A stretch of DNA of 64,000 nt from Coccinella septempunctata (taxonomy: Eukaryota; Arthropoda; Insecta; Coleoptera; Coccinellidae). Of the stretch, positions 26,285-38,918 are shown in pieces (position 1 is the stretch's first letter; the number at the start of each line of letters is the position of its first letter). The stretch covers positions 35,787,521 through 35,851,520 of the forward strand of contig NC_058193.1 in NCBI RefSeq assembly GCF_907165205.1. Reading direction: 5' to 3'. A model generated the notes under the pieces. It ran no database searches. It was not told the origin of the DNA and was given only the letters and a program-made list of their open reading frames with translations. Position numbers and translations under genes: made by a program.

Positions 26285-26960
26285 CCGATACACCCCATCT
26301 TTTTGGAAATTTTTCAAGGGTTAACTCTCAAGTCACTTTTCTTTCAGGAAAATTATCGTAGAACTAAACGTGACACATATTCTGAAAGAGCAACTCTTCT
26401 AGTACTAAATCTGAGAATTTCATCCATTTCGGCACAACCGTTTTAACTAAACCCAACTTTTTGGGAATTTTTCGATGGTCCATTTTCGTGTGGCGTATAT
26501 TCCAGAAAAATCATCGTAGATCCGAATGTTATACATATTCTGAATGAGCAACTCTTCTAGTTGAAAATTTGAAGATTTTACAGAGCTCGATGAAGCCGTT
26601 CGGTCTTGACGATCATTTAAGTGATTCCATCTTTTTGGAAATTTTTCGATAGTCACCGTTACAGTAGTTTTTCTCTCAATAAAAATAACCGTAGATGAAA
26701 ATGTTGTACATATTCTGAAAGAGCAACTCTTCTAGTAATAAATCTGAGAATTTCATCCATCTCGGCACAATCGTTCGTTCTTGAGGAAGTTTCAACTGAC
26801 CCCATCTTTTTGGGAATTTTTCAAAGATCAACTTTCGTGTCGTGTATCTTGCAGGAAAATCATCGTAGATCAGAATGCGGTACATATTCTAAAAGAGCAA
26901 TTGCTCTGGTAATAAATCTCGATATTTCATGTAGCTCGGTACAACCGTTCGGTCCTGACG
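26285..26960 (+). repeat. 174-bp tandem repeat, right cluster (about 3.9 units)
   Basis: The word 'gagcaactcttctag' (variant 'gagcaattgctctgg') recurs at 26388, 26546, 26721 and 26895, giving spacings of 158, 175 and 174 bp. Each unit also carries 'ccatctttttgg(g/a)aattttt', 'atcgtag' and 'gttcggt(c/t)(c/t)tgacga'-like blocks. The second unit is shortened. The orientation is opposite to the cluster at 24785-25035. Confidence 0.85.
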
Positions 26961-28388
26961 ATTTCTGCTATCGAATTATATACGTCAATGGGAAATTACC
27001 TGAACCTCAGTAAAGACTACCTCATCTATTGTGGAACCTTCTATAAGGATTCTAATACCATCTGCAGAAAACGTGAAGATTGAATGCAGCTAATCTATAA
27101 TTGTATGTAAATCACGGAATTACGGTTTGATTTCCCTCAATCATAACGTCAGTTCAACCAATCGATCTGTGCTCAAAATCACCCTAATGACATGGAATTA
27201 GGTATGCATTCTGCGTATATTCAGCTACATCGGGATCCTACGGAGGCCGTAATAATTGATAAAACTTCAATTCTAAAACCGACCGTGTATGCCACTTTTA
27301 TATCATCATCTTCTTATGACCGTCATTAGCTCGATTTGAATGTGAGCTTGAATAAAACATCCTTGAACTGGTATATAAAGAAGTATTTACGTATAATTGG
27401 GAGAAAATTGCTATAATTCGTTATAGCGCTATAAGCTATAATGGACATTTAATTCTTGGGAGCACGAAGAATTTAAAAATATTTACCTGCTTAGTTAACG
27501 AAATGAATCGTTTGGGCCGCACCTTATCATTATCTCTGAACATTCTCTAAAATGTGTCTATTTTTTTGGCTCTATGGTTGAATTACCGCTAACGGAAGGT
27601 CAATAATGATCCCCGTTCCATACAAGAAACGTGTCAACTCGGAAACTAAAAATCTTCCAGGTTCGTTCATTAAAAATGTAAAGCCAAATTTCAATGACAA
27701 CTTCGATTATGTCTATGCTATTCTTCTGAATCTATCTTGGTTTTCCTGAGAGTCCTAACTAAGAAGTGTGGAACACGCTGATGTGTGAGAATCGTGGAAA
27801 AAATTCAGGGAGCTGTCTGAACTTTTATCATCCGGATACAGCTTCTGCACACCTAATTACCATCCAGTTGACATAAGCTACTTAAATAATTTACCTTTTC
27901 CTCCCTTCCCTTCGATTCAAATTGGAATAACTAATTTCAGATCGAGTTTAAGTAACCAACTGTCAGTCAGATTATATTTATTGCGGCACAATAAATTGCG
28001 ATTTTTGATACGCAGTTGCGATCCTGAAGGAGAACGCAGCTTCAACAACGCAACATGAAGGGAAAGCCTGATTTATCACTACATCTCATTAATTACAGCT
28101 GAATATATAGCTGTGAATAGCTCGTGGTATAATTGATCATTAAAATATAATTCAGGTGGTTTAGGGTTATTGCAAGAAGAGACGGGGAGTCGTAGAAGGG
28201 AAAATCGTTGAAAATGATTCACATGCTTTTATTTTTTCTCATTTTAACTTTTGTTATCATCGAGTTTCATTCAACATTCGACTTAGTTGTTGACTTGTTC
28301 GAAATTCGAATATCAATATACGAAGATATATTGAAAAGTTCTTAGCCTACTATAGAACCAAACAAAATTTCAATGTCAAAATATTTTA
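26961..28388. other. Gene-free stretch left of the mariner
   Basis: AT-rich, with no supported exon or RNA gene. Some TAATTA words are present (for example near 28085-28150) but no clear cluster. Confidence 0.45.
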
Positions 28389-29333
28389 TTACTCAACATA
28401 TTCTCCTCTTAATTGGATACATTTATTACAGCGAACCTGCAACGTCTCTAGATCTTTCAAAAACAATGTTTCTTCTTGCTCTGCAAACCAGACCTCCACA
28501 GCTTTTATTATCTCCTCGTTGGAAGAAAATTTGCAACCTTTTAAACTTTTTTTCAGTTGAGGAAAGAGATGATAATCGGATGGAGCCAAATTTAGTGAAT
28601 AAGAGGGGTGTTCTAGTAATTTTAACCCTAAAACACGAATTTTGTGCATGGCAACATGAGATTTGTGTGCAGGGGCGTTGTCCTGCAAAAACAAAACACC
28701 TTTGATTAGCTTTCCGCGACTTTTCTCTTCAATTTTTTCCCGTAGAGTGGTCAGTAATGTCGAATAGTAATCTCCGGTTATTGTTCTACCCTTATCCAAA
28801 AAATCAATCATGATTACTCCATGGCAATCCCAAAAAACTGAAGCAAGAACTTTTCCAGCAGATTTTTGGACACGAAACTTCTTAGGTCTTGGAGAACCAG
28901 AGTGTCGCCATTCCATCGATTTTTGCTTTGTTTCTGGATCGTAGAAATGTACCCAAGTCTCATCCATAGTAAAAATTCGGTTTAAGAAGTCTACATAATT
29001 TTCAAATCGATCACAGATCGAACGCGATGCTTCTTCCCTTGCACGCTTTCGGTCAACATTCAAACATTTGGGGATGCATTTTGCAGCAATTTTTCTCATG
29101 TCCAAATTGACGTGAACAGAAACTGGCCTTTCCGATTGGTCATATCTTCAATGGAAAATTTACCTCTTTTGAAGCTTGAAGTCCAATTTTTCACGGTCGC
29201 ATACGAATCACATTGATCACCAAGGATATTAAGCATCTTCGTAAACCTGCTTACCTCTTAACCCTTTTAAATACAGGTACTTGATTAAGACTCGATACTT
29301 CAATTTTTCGATTTTCACAATTTCGGTGGACAT
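28389..29333 (-). pseudogene. mariner-family transposase, inactivated
   Basis: The ATG at 29333 starts 'MSTEIVKIEKLKYRVLIKY', the N-terminal helix-turn-helix of mariner transposases, but a frameshift occurs after about 33 codons ('GKQVYEDA' then stop). The reading frame resumes as 'MLNILGDQCDSYATVKNW', breaks again, and returns near 'RPVSVHVNLDMRKIAAKC' with a missing block of roughly 40-50 residues of the DNA-binding region. The last 238 codons are intact and carry the catalytic motifs 'FTMDETWVHFYDPETKQ' (first Asp), 'LFLQDNAPAHKS' (second Asp) and 'SLNLAPSDYHLFPQLKK' (third Asp, DD34D type; the usual YSPDLAPSD is altered to YSLNLAPSD). It ends 'RGEYVE', typical of mariners. The terminal inverted repeats are too decayed to define. 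Confidence 0.92.
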
Positions 29334-32300
29334 CTTCTTTCTTTATTATTATTTATTTATTGCGTAACTCTGGATTACTTTTTTGACCTCAAACTCCACA
29401 CTGACACTTCTAATAGATACCATATAAGAAGAACGGAAGTTGAAAGGACGATAACACTGAAAAATTAAAATTTCATGAGAATCGTTCGTAAAAGAGAAGC
29501 AATTTTCAAATTTCAAATATTATAAATTTAGAACAATGTTGAGAGAAGATCAGGCTTCAAAGCCTCATTTAAATACCCATCATTGCGTCACTAAGTACCT
29601 CCACAGGGTGTTCAGAAATTTAGAGGAAACTACAACTTTCAGTTCTACCCTGTATACCATCAAATTCAATTGAAATTTCTGCAGACCCTGGCATCAGCTG
29701 ATGAACTACATGAAATAAGCTACAAATAGACGACGCAAAATGATCAAAATTGATGCACACCTTAAAAAATTAGTTTTAAATGGGTTTTTTTATCCAGGTG
29801 TGTATTAATTTTATTCCAAACTTATGGCCAATCCTTAATGTGATAATTTCGTTGAAAATATTTGGTGTTATAGTGTGGACTAACCCTAATAAGAATAAAT
29901 TATTACTTGATGTTGATCCACTGCCTTCTTTAGGGGATAGCTGAAGTGATAATATGCTAGAATTATAATTCCCATAGACTGCGTACATAATTATCTAAAA
30001 ATGATATTTATTATTGTCGAACCGTCTGATTGAACAACATAAAATGCTATTCAGGAGCGGTTTAGAGCGGCTGATCCTGGGAGGAAATAGCCTCATTCTC
30101 TCCAGACCAAATTAATTGCCCAATTTCTTATTCAAATCATCGAAATTACCGCCTTTGTCAATCAGTTGTCGCTTTTTATAACAGTACGGTAATTTACATG
30201 CTATTATACGTAATATTTAACGGATAATTTGGTTTAATGTGTTCTGCTTATGCAAAAATTCGGATAATTACACATAATTTATGAAAAATTATCGGTTATC
30301 TGGTATTCTCGTAGGGTAAGAGCGGAATAATGACCACACAAATCATCCTATAATGTTATTGTAGCTGCGGGCTGCGCTCCGATGTGATGAAATTCATTTA
30401 TTATCCATATTTCTTACGCAGCTTATTGAGGTTCGTATCCTGATCCTAAGGAGCGAAACTAATGGAACCTGTTCTAATCAATCAGATAACTCGTGGAGTT
30501 TTTCAATAGCTAATTCAGCAGCAGTTAGCAGGCGCTTCGAGAAGAAGAAAAAATGGGAGAGATCCTGTTGGGTGTGAGCGGACTCAAAATCCGAGGAAAA
30601 ATTCAGTTTCAGATGGTATCTGAGATCCAAATTATACCCGCTACTGCAGTATGGTTATTTTTTGAATAATGAATAAAAATCAGGTCGATACATCGATACC
30701 ATGAGATAAGAAAGTTATTCAAGCAGCTCTGATCAAGATAAACTACACGGTGTTTGCAAAAGTGAGGCTTTCTTCGACAGAAGAAGTCATTTCACCAAAA
30801 ATTGTCTATATAGAAGATGACTGAGCTACAAGCCCTATAGAAGTTCCACGAAATTTCATCAAATTTCAAGTGCTGGACTGTGGAAGGTGACTCCAGCATC
30901 GGAGAGAAGATGAAAACGTGAATCAAGATTGCAAAAATCCACATATTTCCTGAGAATTAGGTACCTATAACATTATAGTGGAATTTTTAAATCGTTTTAC
31001 CCATCACATTTCGAGAATCTTTCAGACTTACCTTTTTGCGGTTTATTTTCATTCGTCAGTTGAAGTCTATTTATGGTTCTCTTAAGCTATTAGTTTCACC
31101 TGACCAATTCCCATTGAGACTTAGACCGAAAGTCATTTTGCGGTTAAGAAGTACCTATTCCCGAAAATTTGAGGCTCAACTTGTAAACGAGTTAAGTTAA
31201 AGGATTATCTGCATACTTTGTCGGTGAAAAATTGAACAACACCATGTTTAATTTTACGACAGTAGCCACAGATTATTGTAATCCCATCTATTGCACACTG
31301 GGTTTTGAAACTTTTGGTCAGAAGAGAGAGACGTCTGGTTTAAACCGTTCAAAGTTGCTGGATTAAGACAGAGTCTGTCATTTGGTACATGACTATACTG
31401 ATTTGCACCCTTTGTTGTCGTATAAATGATATATTTCAAAGGGTTTAGCATAAACTGATTGTATGGAATTAGGTAGGTTTGAAAGGGCTTTTGTATTGAC
31501 AACATACCACGGAGGCATGGGTTAAGATGAGCACTTTCAGTGAAGGAAGAACTATTTTCAAGAAGGCAATTACCTTGCTGATAATTTCAAACATGGAATG
31601 CTGCTATCGAGGAGTTTTTACTATTTACTTATGTAGGGTCACTACTGAAGTACTGTCCCAATCAATTCAATGTTTTGAAGGGTTGAAAATTAAGAGATAG
31701 TACAACCGAACAAAAGTACCTTCGAATAATTGCCTGAAGACGTATCACCTGTCTTTTCTGGTCGATAAATTGCTAGGTTTTATGATCTAAAATTACAATA
31801 ATCCATATCCCTCGTTAACATAAAATCGCAGAAAGAAATCTCCAGATGTAGGTTGACATTACGGTTCACAACGCGTCCGAATCCACTTTGGTTGTTAGAA
31901 AACACAGGATAACAGGCAAATTGAGGAGAAATCCGAGTCTAAATAACAATGTTCTATCTCTATTATCAATTTATTTAATCAGCAAGAAGTTGTTATAGAA
32001 TGCTCACGAATCGATAGTAACAAATAGCAATTCACGTAATTTCTGTGAATTATTTTCCAGCCATCGTGAATGATGATCGTTATGGGGAAATTGCCTTTTT
32101 GAATTGATGTAGGAGATGTACCTGGTATATGGCGAATTATTCATCTAGGAGTGAATGTTTTTAGTTCAGGAGACATTAAAATGATCAACCACGTCGAAAA
32201 TACTCTCGTGAACTTTTTACACTTATGAAGTTCACTCACCTTTGGGTTGACATGTGTAAAACGGATTGAAATTCGAGAATTATACAGAAATTCACCTACT

Positions 32301-32420
32301 AGAAGGAAACAGGAACAATACATATAAGGACGCCTTCATTCGAGTCCAGTAATCGGTGTGGTGAAGTAATACACAATAGCGCCATCTGACAGGAAACGAT
32401 AACCAACACAATTCACTTAC
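29334..32420. other. Gene-free stretch
   Basis: No supported gene. A small 'cacagggtgttcagaaattt' to 'tctaccctgtata' block at 29605-29650 looks like a short palindromic repeat fragment. 30000-30480 contains several TAATTA-type words and could hold regulatory sequence, but nothing decisive is seen. Confidence 0.4.
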
Positions 32421-32567
32421 TACAACTATCAGAATGAAGATGGCAGCATGTATCCATTTGTCCAAACTGGATAAGGAGGGAGGACGCTGGAAACGTTCGA
32501 ACTCATGGCAGTAACCATTGCCCAGGACAGAGCCTTGGAGATCTAAATCATAAATGGATTGAGGCAT
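32421..32567 (-). CDS. Possible exon of an unidentified membrane protein
   Basis: On the minus strand a good acceptor (polypyrimidine-like stretch then 'acctgccag') is followed by an open frame that begins MPQSIYDLDLQG. It contains 'CHEFERFQRPPSLSSLDKW' and a hydrophobic segment 'AAIFILIVV', and reaches a strong donor (GTA|GTAAGT). Balanced residue use and both splice sites favour a real exon of about 49 codons with the beginning of a membrane span. I do not recognise the family, and no partner exon was found nearby. The same acceptor sequence is repeated in inverted orientation at 32758-32787, so it may instead be part of a repeat. Confidence 0.3.
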
Positions 32568-32787
32568 CTGGCAGGTAAATAATAAACGAAATTAATTCAG
32601 ATAAAACTCCCATTGACATGAAATCAACAATGTTACGATCTAAATTGAACTAGCAAACGACCACCACTCGAAATATTGACAGAAATACTAATTCGTCGTG
32701 AAAGAATAGATGCTGACCATGATTTTGGTCTCATTCGACTTCGTCAGAGGGTGTTTTGTCGTTTATTATTCACCTGCCAGATGAAGG
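32563..32787. repeat. Inverted repeat, arms about 27 bp, ~170-bp loop
   Basis: 'catctggcaggtaaataata' plus 'aacga' starting near 32565 is mirrored by 'tcgtttattattcacctgcc' plus 'agatg' ending near 32785. There is one mismatch across the core. It could be the termini of a tiny mobile element or a cruciform-forming palindrome. Confidence 0.55.
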
Positions 32788-35700
32788 AACTACAAAATTC
32801 ATTGTACATTCAGTTTTAGTGAAATGCTGATTTTTTTTTTGAAATCATTCACAAATCTACTTATTACTTTTCCTAAGAACCTTCAAGTAACCATGTTACA
32901 AATTTCTTTTCAATAATTACAAAGCCATCGATGTTTTACCACCGAAAAATTGTTCTTTATTTTGAATTCGTTGGCCCCAAATGGAATCAGCACCCGCAGA
33001 AGAAAGCACTGTGGGCCCATCTGAAAATTCACAATAACGAAACCCATGCAGTTTGGGTCGAGTTATTATCTAGACCCAATCATTATGGCTAATTAATATC
33101 CTAGCGTTTTAGCCAGCCTCATAAAACTGGTCCCTTTTTCTCGAGGATCGATGAATATACATTTAAATATAAATTGTTGTTATTAGAAGCACCTATGTGT
33201 GTTTTTGAGCCGATGCCCGAGTGGGGATAATTAATACGGCTAAATTGTTATGTTGTTTGACCGGGGGCCCTCATTTACGATACTTTAAAACGCGCCTAAT
33301 TATACTTCCACATAATTATTTAAATATCCACTACACGTTACAAAATATTTCAGATGGATTTAACATCGTTTTATTATGTTCATCTACTGAGGCGATGGTA
33401 ATTAGGCGCTTCGTTCGCATCGGATCCACGAAGACGGCTAATGAAAAAATCACATAATTTCTCGGGGTACTGGGCTGGTTTCCAGGCAGCTAATTGATGG
33501 AGAAATGGGCGACTGCATGCGGCATCCAAAGCTGCCTTTTAGTAAAAAGTTCTTGTGGTTCTTACCCATTTGACAGGAATCTACAGATGCTACGAGCGGT
33601 CTAGCTGGCACATTTGTCTACCCGGCGATAGATGGCGTACCCGTCAGTTCCATGATCATGGGTCTAGATGTCCAACGATTCTCTACAAAACTTTAGATAT
33701 TTCTACAATATGGTATTCTGATTCTGTTTTGCAAACTGAGATAGAGGACACATTTCATCCTGGTGATTTGGGTTGATATTTTGAGCTCAGGATACTACGG
33801 TTGAAATATTTCCTAATAGTAATAGTATACTCTGTATATGCAGATAAATATTGATCGAAATGTGTAAAAATAAAAAATCTTTTCGTCTATAGTAAGTCTG
33901 ATGTAGAATCGATTAAAAAGTCCTTCAGTTGTGAAGATACAGCAATAATATACCTACTCTCTGCCGCTTGACTGCGATAGTTTTAATGGTATGTGACTGC
34001 CATTTTAGTTAACATCTGATAAGGTTGTGAGGCAACATTTCATAAAAAAGGGTTCAACTTGTTGGTCGTTTGACATATACGACGCTGCTCTTCACTTTTA
34101 TATTTCTTGGGAATCAAGTTTGAATAATGAGACCGAACAGTGTTGTACTAGGAGACATAAAATTATATTTCTCTGTCGAATCCTACTCAAAAGATTCCTA
34201 AAGTCCTTATATTTCACTCCTTCATAAGATATTTCTGCTTCCTTGAAAATTAGACGTTTATCTCATACATCTTTCCATCCCCTTTTTCAGAACATAAATG
34301 CAAAAATTAGGATTGTAGTAGCACTGAAAAAAATTCATAGAAGCCCGAATTCACAGAGTTAGTTGTTTTCAAATATGATTTTGATGCTTTTGACCGAAAT
34401 CGAGGAATGAATAGAAGAATTGCTGAGCAGTGTGTGTTAGTTAGACAAGTCATGTATCAATTGATTCCATATGAAGTGTCAAATGTCCTGTTATTGGTTT
34501 TCTGTGACAACACTCGCGTAATCATATTAATTTATCATTAACTGAATGAAATTTCTATAATAACCACCAAACTGTCTTTGAGAATTTGTTGGTGATGCCG
34601 ATAGCTTTCCAAGGGGGCTAACCCGTCCCTGTCCATTTGTCATTTTTGTGTTATTGATGACCGCAAGCTCAACTGAATAGAGATCATATCGGAAGCCTTT
34701 TGTTTCGACAATCAATTATCTCTAAACTTGACTGCGGTATTTTAATTCAATTAGGGTATATTATGTGCCGCGTCCTCTTCGAATAGGCACTCTTAACGTT
34801 TAGTTATCCCAGATTGCATCATTTCGGTTATAAGCTACTGTCAACTCCTTCATGTCACCATTTGAACCGGTTCCAGCCTCGTTAGGGATGCAAATGTTAC
34901 CCGTGCTTATCAACGATGAAATTTCGTCGTCAAAGTTGTTTAGCGATACCAGAGGACTGATAATGATACAGATGTTCAAATTAAAATGCTAATTTTATAT
35001 GTCTGGATTTTGGAAGGTACCAGTTCTCATATAAGCCTGGGGTGGGCTCTGCTTCAAACGGTAAGCATAAAAATGATCAGATCAAGCTTCAATTGTTCCT
35101 TGGTTTTTATGTTGAATTTGAAACCTATGTAAACCGTGTTATTCATTAAATTCATAATTCTTATATTTTATATGCCTCAAGATAAAATCCAGAAATGTTG
35201 GAATATATGCTGCCATCTCTCAGTACCTACGAAAACTAAACTCTGTAGTAACTTTGATAATTTACAGATTTCTAGCGGCAGAACTGTAACCGACGACAGC
35301 GATCTATTTGAATTACAGGGCTACAGTGCGGACATCTATGAATATAATTGTTCACCACGCGGAATAATAACCTCAAACTTTAATTTGCGGGTCATTGAAA
35401 TAATTTTAAAAATTTAAATAAACAAGTTTAATTGCGCAATATGTATGCACTGACATTATCATGTAGCACACCTTCTTTCTCTCCAATATATTCCTGAATT
35501 ATGAAATAAGTTGTACCTATATGATACGAGTCATGTGAGGTTACCCCAGGTAGAGGTGTATTTATTTTCTTGTCCACTTTTATCTTTCCAACGATCCGAA
35601 CAACACCTATTCTGGTTCTGTCCTTTTCTTAGATATACATTTCAACTGCGAACTTGTTGTTTACAAAATTACAAAGTTTACTACTTTTGGTTCCTTTATG

Positions 35701-35794
35701 CTTTAACAATCTCGAAATAAATATTAGAATTCGGTGTGTCGCGTCCTGATAAGTACGTATTTTCAGATTTGTATTACTCCGATTGTAAAAAAAA
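32788..35794. other. Gene-free stretch upstream of the FAHD2-like gene
   Basis: No supported exon. 32990-33480 is somewhat less AT-rich and contains several TAATTA/ATTAAT words, so it may be regulatory. The last few hundred bases should include the promoter and 5' UTR of the gene starting at 35795. Confidence 0.35.
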
Positions 35795-37779
35795 ATGAAT
35801 TCGAATTTGTTTTGCAATTCTTTTATCGGATGTTTGATAAGGAACCAATTGAAAAGTTTAAATTTAGTCAGTTCGCGGAAATTTAGTGTGAGTAAAGGAA
35901 AACCAATGCGTTATGTGCAATTTAGATACAAGACAGGTGGAGTTCAACACCTGGGGGCACAAATTGCACCAGAAGGCGACATTTTCGACCTGAGTGCTGT
36001 TGACTCCACGATTCCGAATTCTTTGGTCAAGTTTCTGAAAGGAGGTAGTGATGTTCAACAAAAAGCAAAAAGGTAAGGATAAAGCGTCATATTTTACAGG
36101 AAAATACGTAGGTATTATTTTTCCTTTCCGTTCGATTTTGCCAGTTATCACTAGATGCGTCCCGACAATTTTTTCAGAATTTACATATAGGTACTTTAGA
36201 TATTTTTTACTGCACAAAACGATATATTTGCAGAACTGCTTCTTTTGATGAGTTTTGTTTTACGAAATAATTAAAATGGTGTAATTTTTTCGAATTGTCT
36301 CCTTCAATCATGATATTCATAACAGTCGTAAAAGTATCCTGAATCATTAATTTCTGCTAAATGCATTTTTTTGGTCTAATTCTTCAAACGAACTGCGCAG
36401 ACTTGGTTATTGAAACACGGTACTCTCTACAGTTGGCTGTGGTTGAACCAACTTGAGACGATTTAAAGCTTTTCATATTTCAAGTACTTTGATGGAAGTT
36501 ATTTTTTTAAATTTGACTGTAAACACCCTGAATTGGCCTTAATAATTAATATCGAGTAGATGTCGAAAGTTTAACTATATCGAATATGTAGGATCGCATG
36601 TTCAATTATCCTTCATTTTGGTCTGCGTGACAAAAAAAATTACACCAAAGCTATCCACTTTACTATATACCTACTTTGACGGCTGAGTAACTGCGAAATA
36701 ATTCAGGATAATAGGAGGTCCACGAATTTGATTATTTATTACTATCTGAATACTCAGTGTATTGCGTGAGACCGAGATTTTTTAATGAAGTTGAATATTT
36801 TGGTATACCAAAATTGGTACTGGTTATTTGAGCTTAGAATAAAAATCCTTCAATTCATCGGTGATTTGAAGAGCCTATTTTTGGGCTAATCCATTTGGGT
36901 TTCAATCATGCCCTTCCTGAATTGTTAAAGTTTTATTAAAAAAACTTCTTTGCAGAATAATCGCGGACGGTAAATCGATTGTTCATTTGGAAGACGTCGT
37001 CTTATTGCCCCCAATAACCAACCCTGACAAAGTAGCATGTGTAGGTTTAAATTATAAAGGGCATTGTGATGAACAGAATAAACCATATCCAAAAGAGCCT
37101 ATGATATTCAGCAAATTTTCTTCTGTTATCACTGGACCTTATGATAACATTGAATTACCAAAAATTTCTCAGGTACAGAGTTAACCATCAACTTTATTGA
37201 TTCATTAAACTAATGTATTCTGATTGTTATTAATGCAGAAAGTTGATTGGGAAGTAGAATTGGCTATCATCATTGGAAAAAAAGGCAAAAACCTCAAACC
37301 AGACCAAGCACAAGACGTAATATTTGGATTCACTGTAGCACAAGATATAAGTGCAAGGGACTGGCAGAAAAGGAATAACGGGCAATTTTTACTTGGAAAA
37401 ACAATGGATACATTTTGTCCCCTTGGACCAGCTGTTGTAACTAAGGACAAAGTTGATGTTAATAATTTAGCAATTAAATGTTGGGTGAATGGCGTTCTGA
37501 AGCAGAGTGGAAATACCAATGATTTAGTTTTCAAGACTGACTTTCTGGTTTCCCATTTATCTCAGTAAGAAATCATCCCATAATTAGAATATTTTAGGAA
37601 TTTTACACTAATATTTATTTTATTGTAGATTTGTAACATTATACCCAGGTGATGTTATACTGACAGGTACACCAGGAGGAGTAGGGATGTATAGAAACCC
37701 ACCAGAATACTTGACCAAAGGGGATGTGGTGGAAAGTGAAATAGAAGGTATTGGAAGACTGAAGAATACATGCATATAA
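35795..37779 (+). CDS. Fumarylacetoacetate hydrolase domain-containing protein 2-like
   Basis: Four coding exons: 35795-36072, 36956-37172, 37239-37564, 37629-37779, with GT/AG borders in phase, giving 323 residues. This matches the FAHD2 size (about 314 in human). The N-terminus (MNSNLFCNSFIGCLIRNQL, rich in basic and hydroxyl residues, few acidic) looks like a mitochondrial presequence. The FAH fold is shown by 'DKVACVGLNYKGHC', 'EPMIFSKFSSVITGP', the acidic metal-binding pair in 'DWEVELAIIIGK' (Glu170, Glu172), Asp206 in 'ISARDWQKRN', 'GKTMDTFCPLGPAVV' and the C-terminal 'YPGDVILTGTPGGVG'. Members of this family are metal-dependent hydrolases or decarboxylases of small oxo-acids. The exact substrate of FAHD2 is not established. 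It is convergent with mRpL35. Confidence 0.93.
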
Positions 37780-37970
37780 ATATCTTTTGTACTGTATTAT
37801 ATAACACATAAAAGTATAATGAGGAGCTATCTACTTTATCCAACACAACCTCAATTCCCTTGAGCTATCTTAATAGGGCATTCAAATCGTCAAAGTTAGT
37901 CTAGAATTGTGAAACTGAAACAACAGTATGGAGTAAATTCATTATTTAACTTTCAAAAGTACATTTCACG

Positions 37971-38513
37971 CTAATTTTGCTTTTCGGGGGGAAAATAAGG
38001 TCGTGGCTTCACTGATGTAATAGAAAATTCATCTCTCGTATGGTAAGGCTCGTAAGGATCATCTACATAATATTTCGGTTTACGCCAATAGCTTCCTACC
38101 ATTTTATCGAGTAAATAGCTTTGTGTGGCGTTACAGAATACATGTTGCCTCAATCTTCTCTTTCTTGGCGGACTCTTTCTCCACAGACGTTTATGTCTTC
38201 CACATTTGGTACGGATCCAGCCTCCCCAGTCTAAGCGATAAAATCTTCGCAAAACAGCTTTCACAGACTTTCTCTTTCCTTTTCTGTAAGAGTATTTGGT
38301 TACTGTTCTAACAGGAGTAATATTGATTGCCAGTGCTTTAACAAGAGGATTTGAACAGAGAATTGGTTTATAGGTTGTAACATTTCCCACTAATGTGCTT
38401 GAAAAATTATGAGCAGTGGGTTTTAGACAAACTACATTTTTCGCCGGTGATAGTACTTTACTCGTAGCTGCTCGTAAAATACGACTTGTATTAAAAAATA
38501 CTCTACTCAACAT
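37971..38513 (-). CDS. mRpL35: Mitochondrial ribosomal protein L35 (bL35m)
   Basis: Single uninterrupted exon of 180 codons, close to the 188 residues of human MRPL35. The start is the first in-frame ATG (38513). A longer reading would need a non-ATG codon. The N-terminus (MLSRVFFNTSRILRAATSK) is a classic mitochondrial targeting sequence. The bL35 core is recognisable as 'YSYRKGKRKSVKAVLRRF', 'GWIRTKCGRHKRLWRKSP', 'RKRRLRQHVFCNATQS' and 'LLDKMVGSYWRKPKYYVDD'. The protein is very basic, as expected for a structural component of the large mitoribosomal subunit. It shares a 405-bp intergenic region head to head with Mic60. Confidence 0.95.
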   Translation of the reverse strand: MLSRVFFNTSRILRAATSKVLSPAKNVVCLKPTAHNFSSTLVGNVTTYKPILCSNPLVKALAINITPVRTVTKYSYRKGKRKSVKAVLRRFYRLDWGGWIRTKCGRHKRLWRKSPPRKRRLRQHVFCNATQSYLLDKMVGSYWRKPKYYVDDPYEPYHTRDEFSITSVKPRPYFPPEKQN

Positions 38514-38918
38514 TTTCACTAAATGAAAATACTCCAAATAATTTTATAGGTTATGTTACTAATGACAAATGACAAAAATTTTCATCAGGCAGGTGGACCA
38601 ATTTGACCAAAATCTTTGCCAACTTGGACAAATTGACACTAAAAACTAACCTTCAAATTTGAATTAAATGTAGGGAACAAATGAAATTTCATCAAAAAAT
38701 AGTCTGTGACACGCAATTAATTAGCCTCTGAGCCTTTAATATTCCCATTTTAACATTTGCGAACTAAAACGTCAAAATCCCTCTTGATCTGCCAAAAAAG
38801 ACGTAACCACCAACCAAAAATCCGATCATTAGGTTCATAAAGTTATGACTTCTGTAACATTACCCTCTTCCCCCAAAACAAGGTGAATTTATTCGTATCC
38901 CCTCATTTCATAGCCAAA
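38514..38918. promoter_or_regulatory. Shared divergent promoter region, mRpL35 / Mic60
   Basis: Only 405 bp separate the two start codons, which point away from each other. No ORF lies between them. Both products are mitochondrial, so a bidirectional promoter with shared nuclear-encoded mitochondrial gene control is plausible. I did not recognise specific factor sites. Confidence 0.55.

Noticed and set aside
28373..28705. 110-codon plus-strand ORF
   Set aside because: Shadow of the mariner transposase on the opposite strand.
38123..38311. Plus-strand ORF inside mRpL35
   Set aside because: Antisense shadow of the mRpL35 coding exon.
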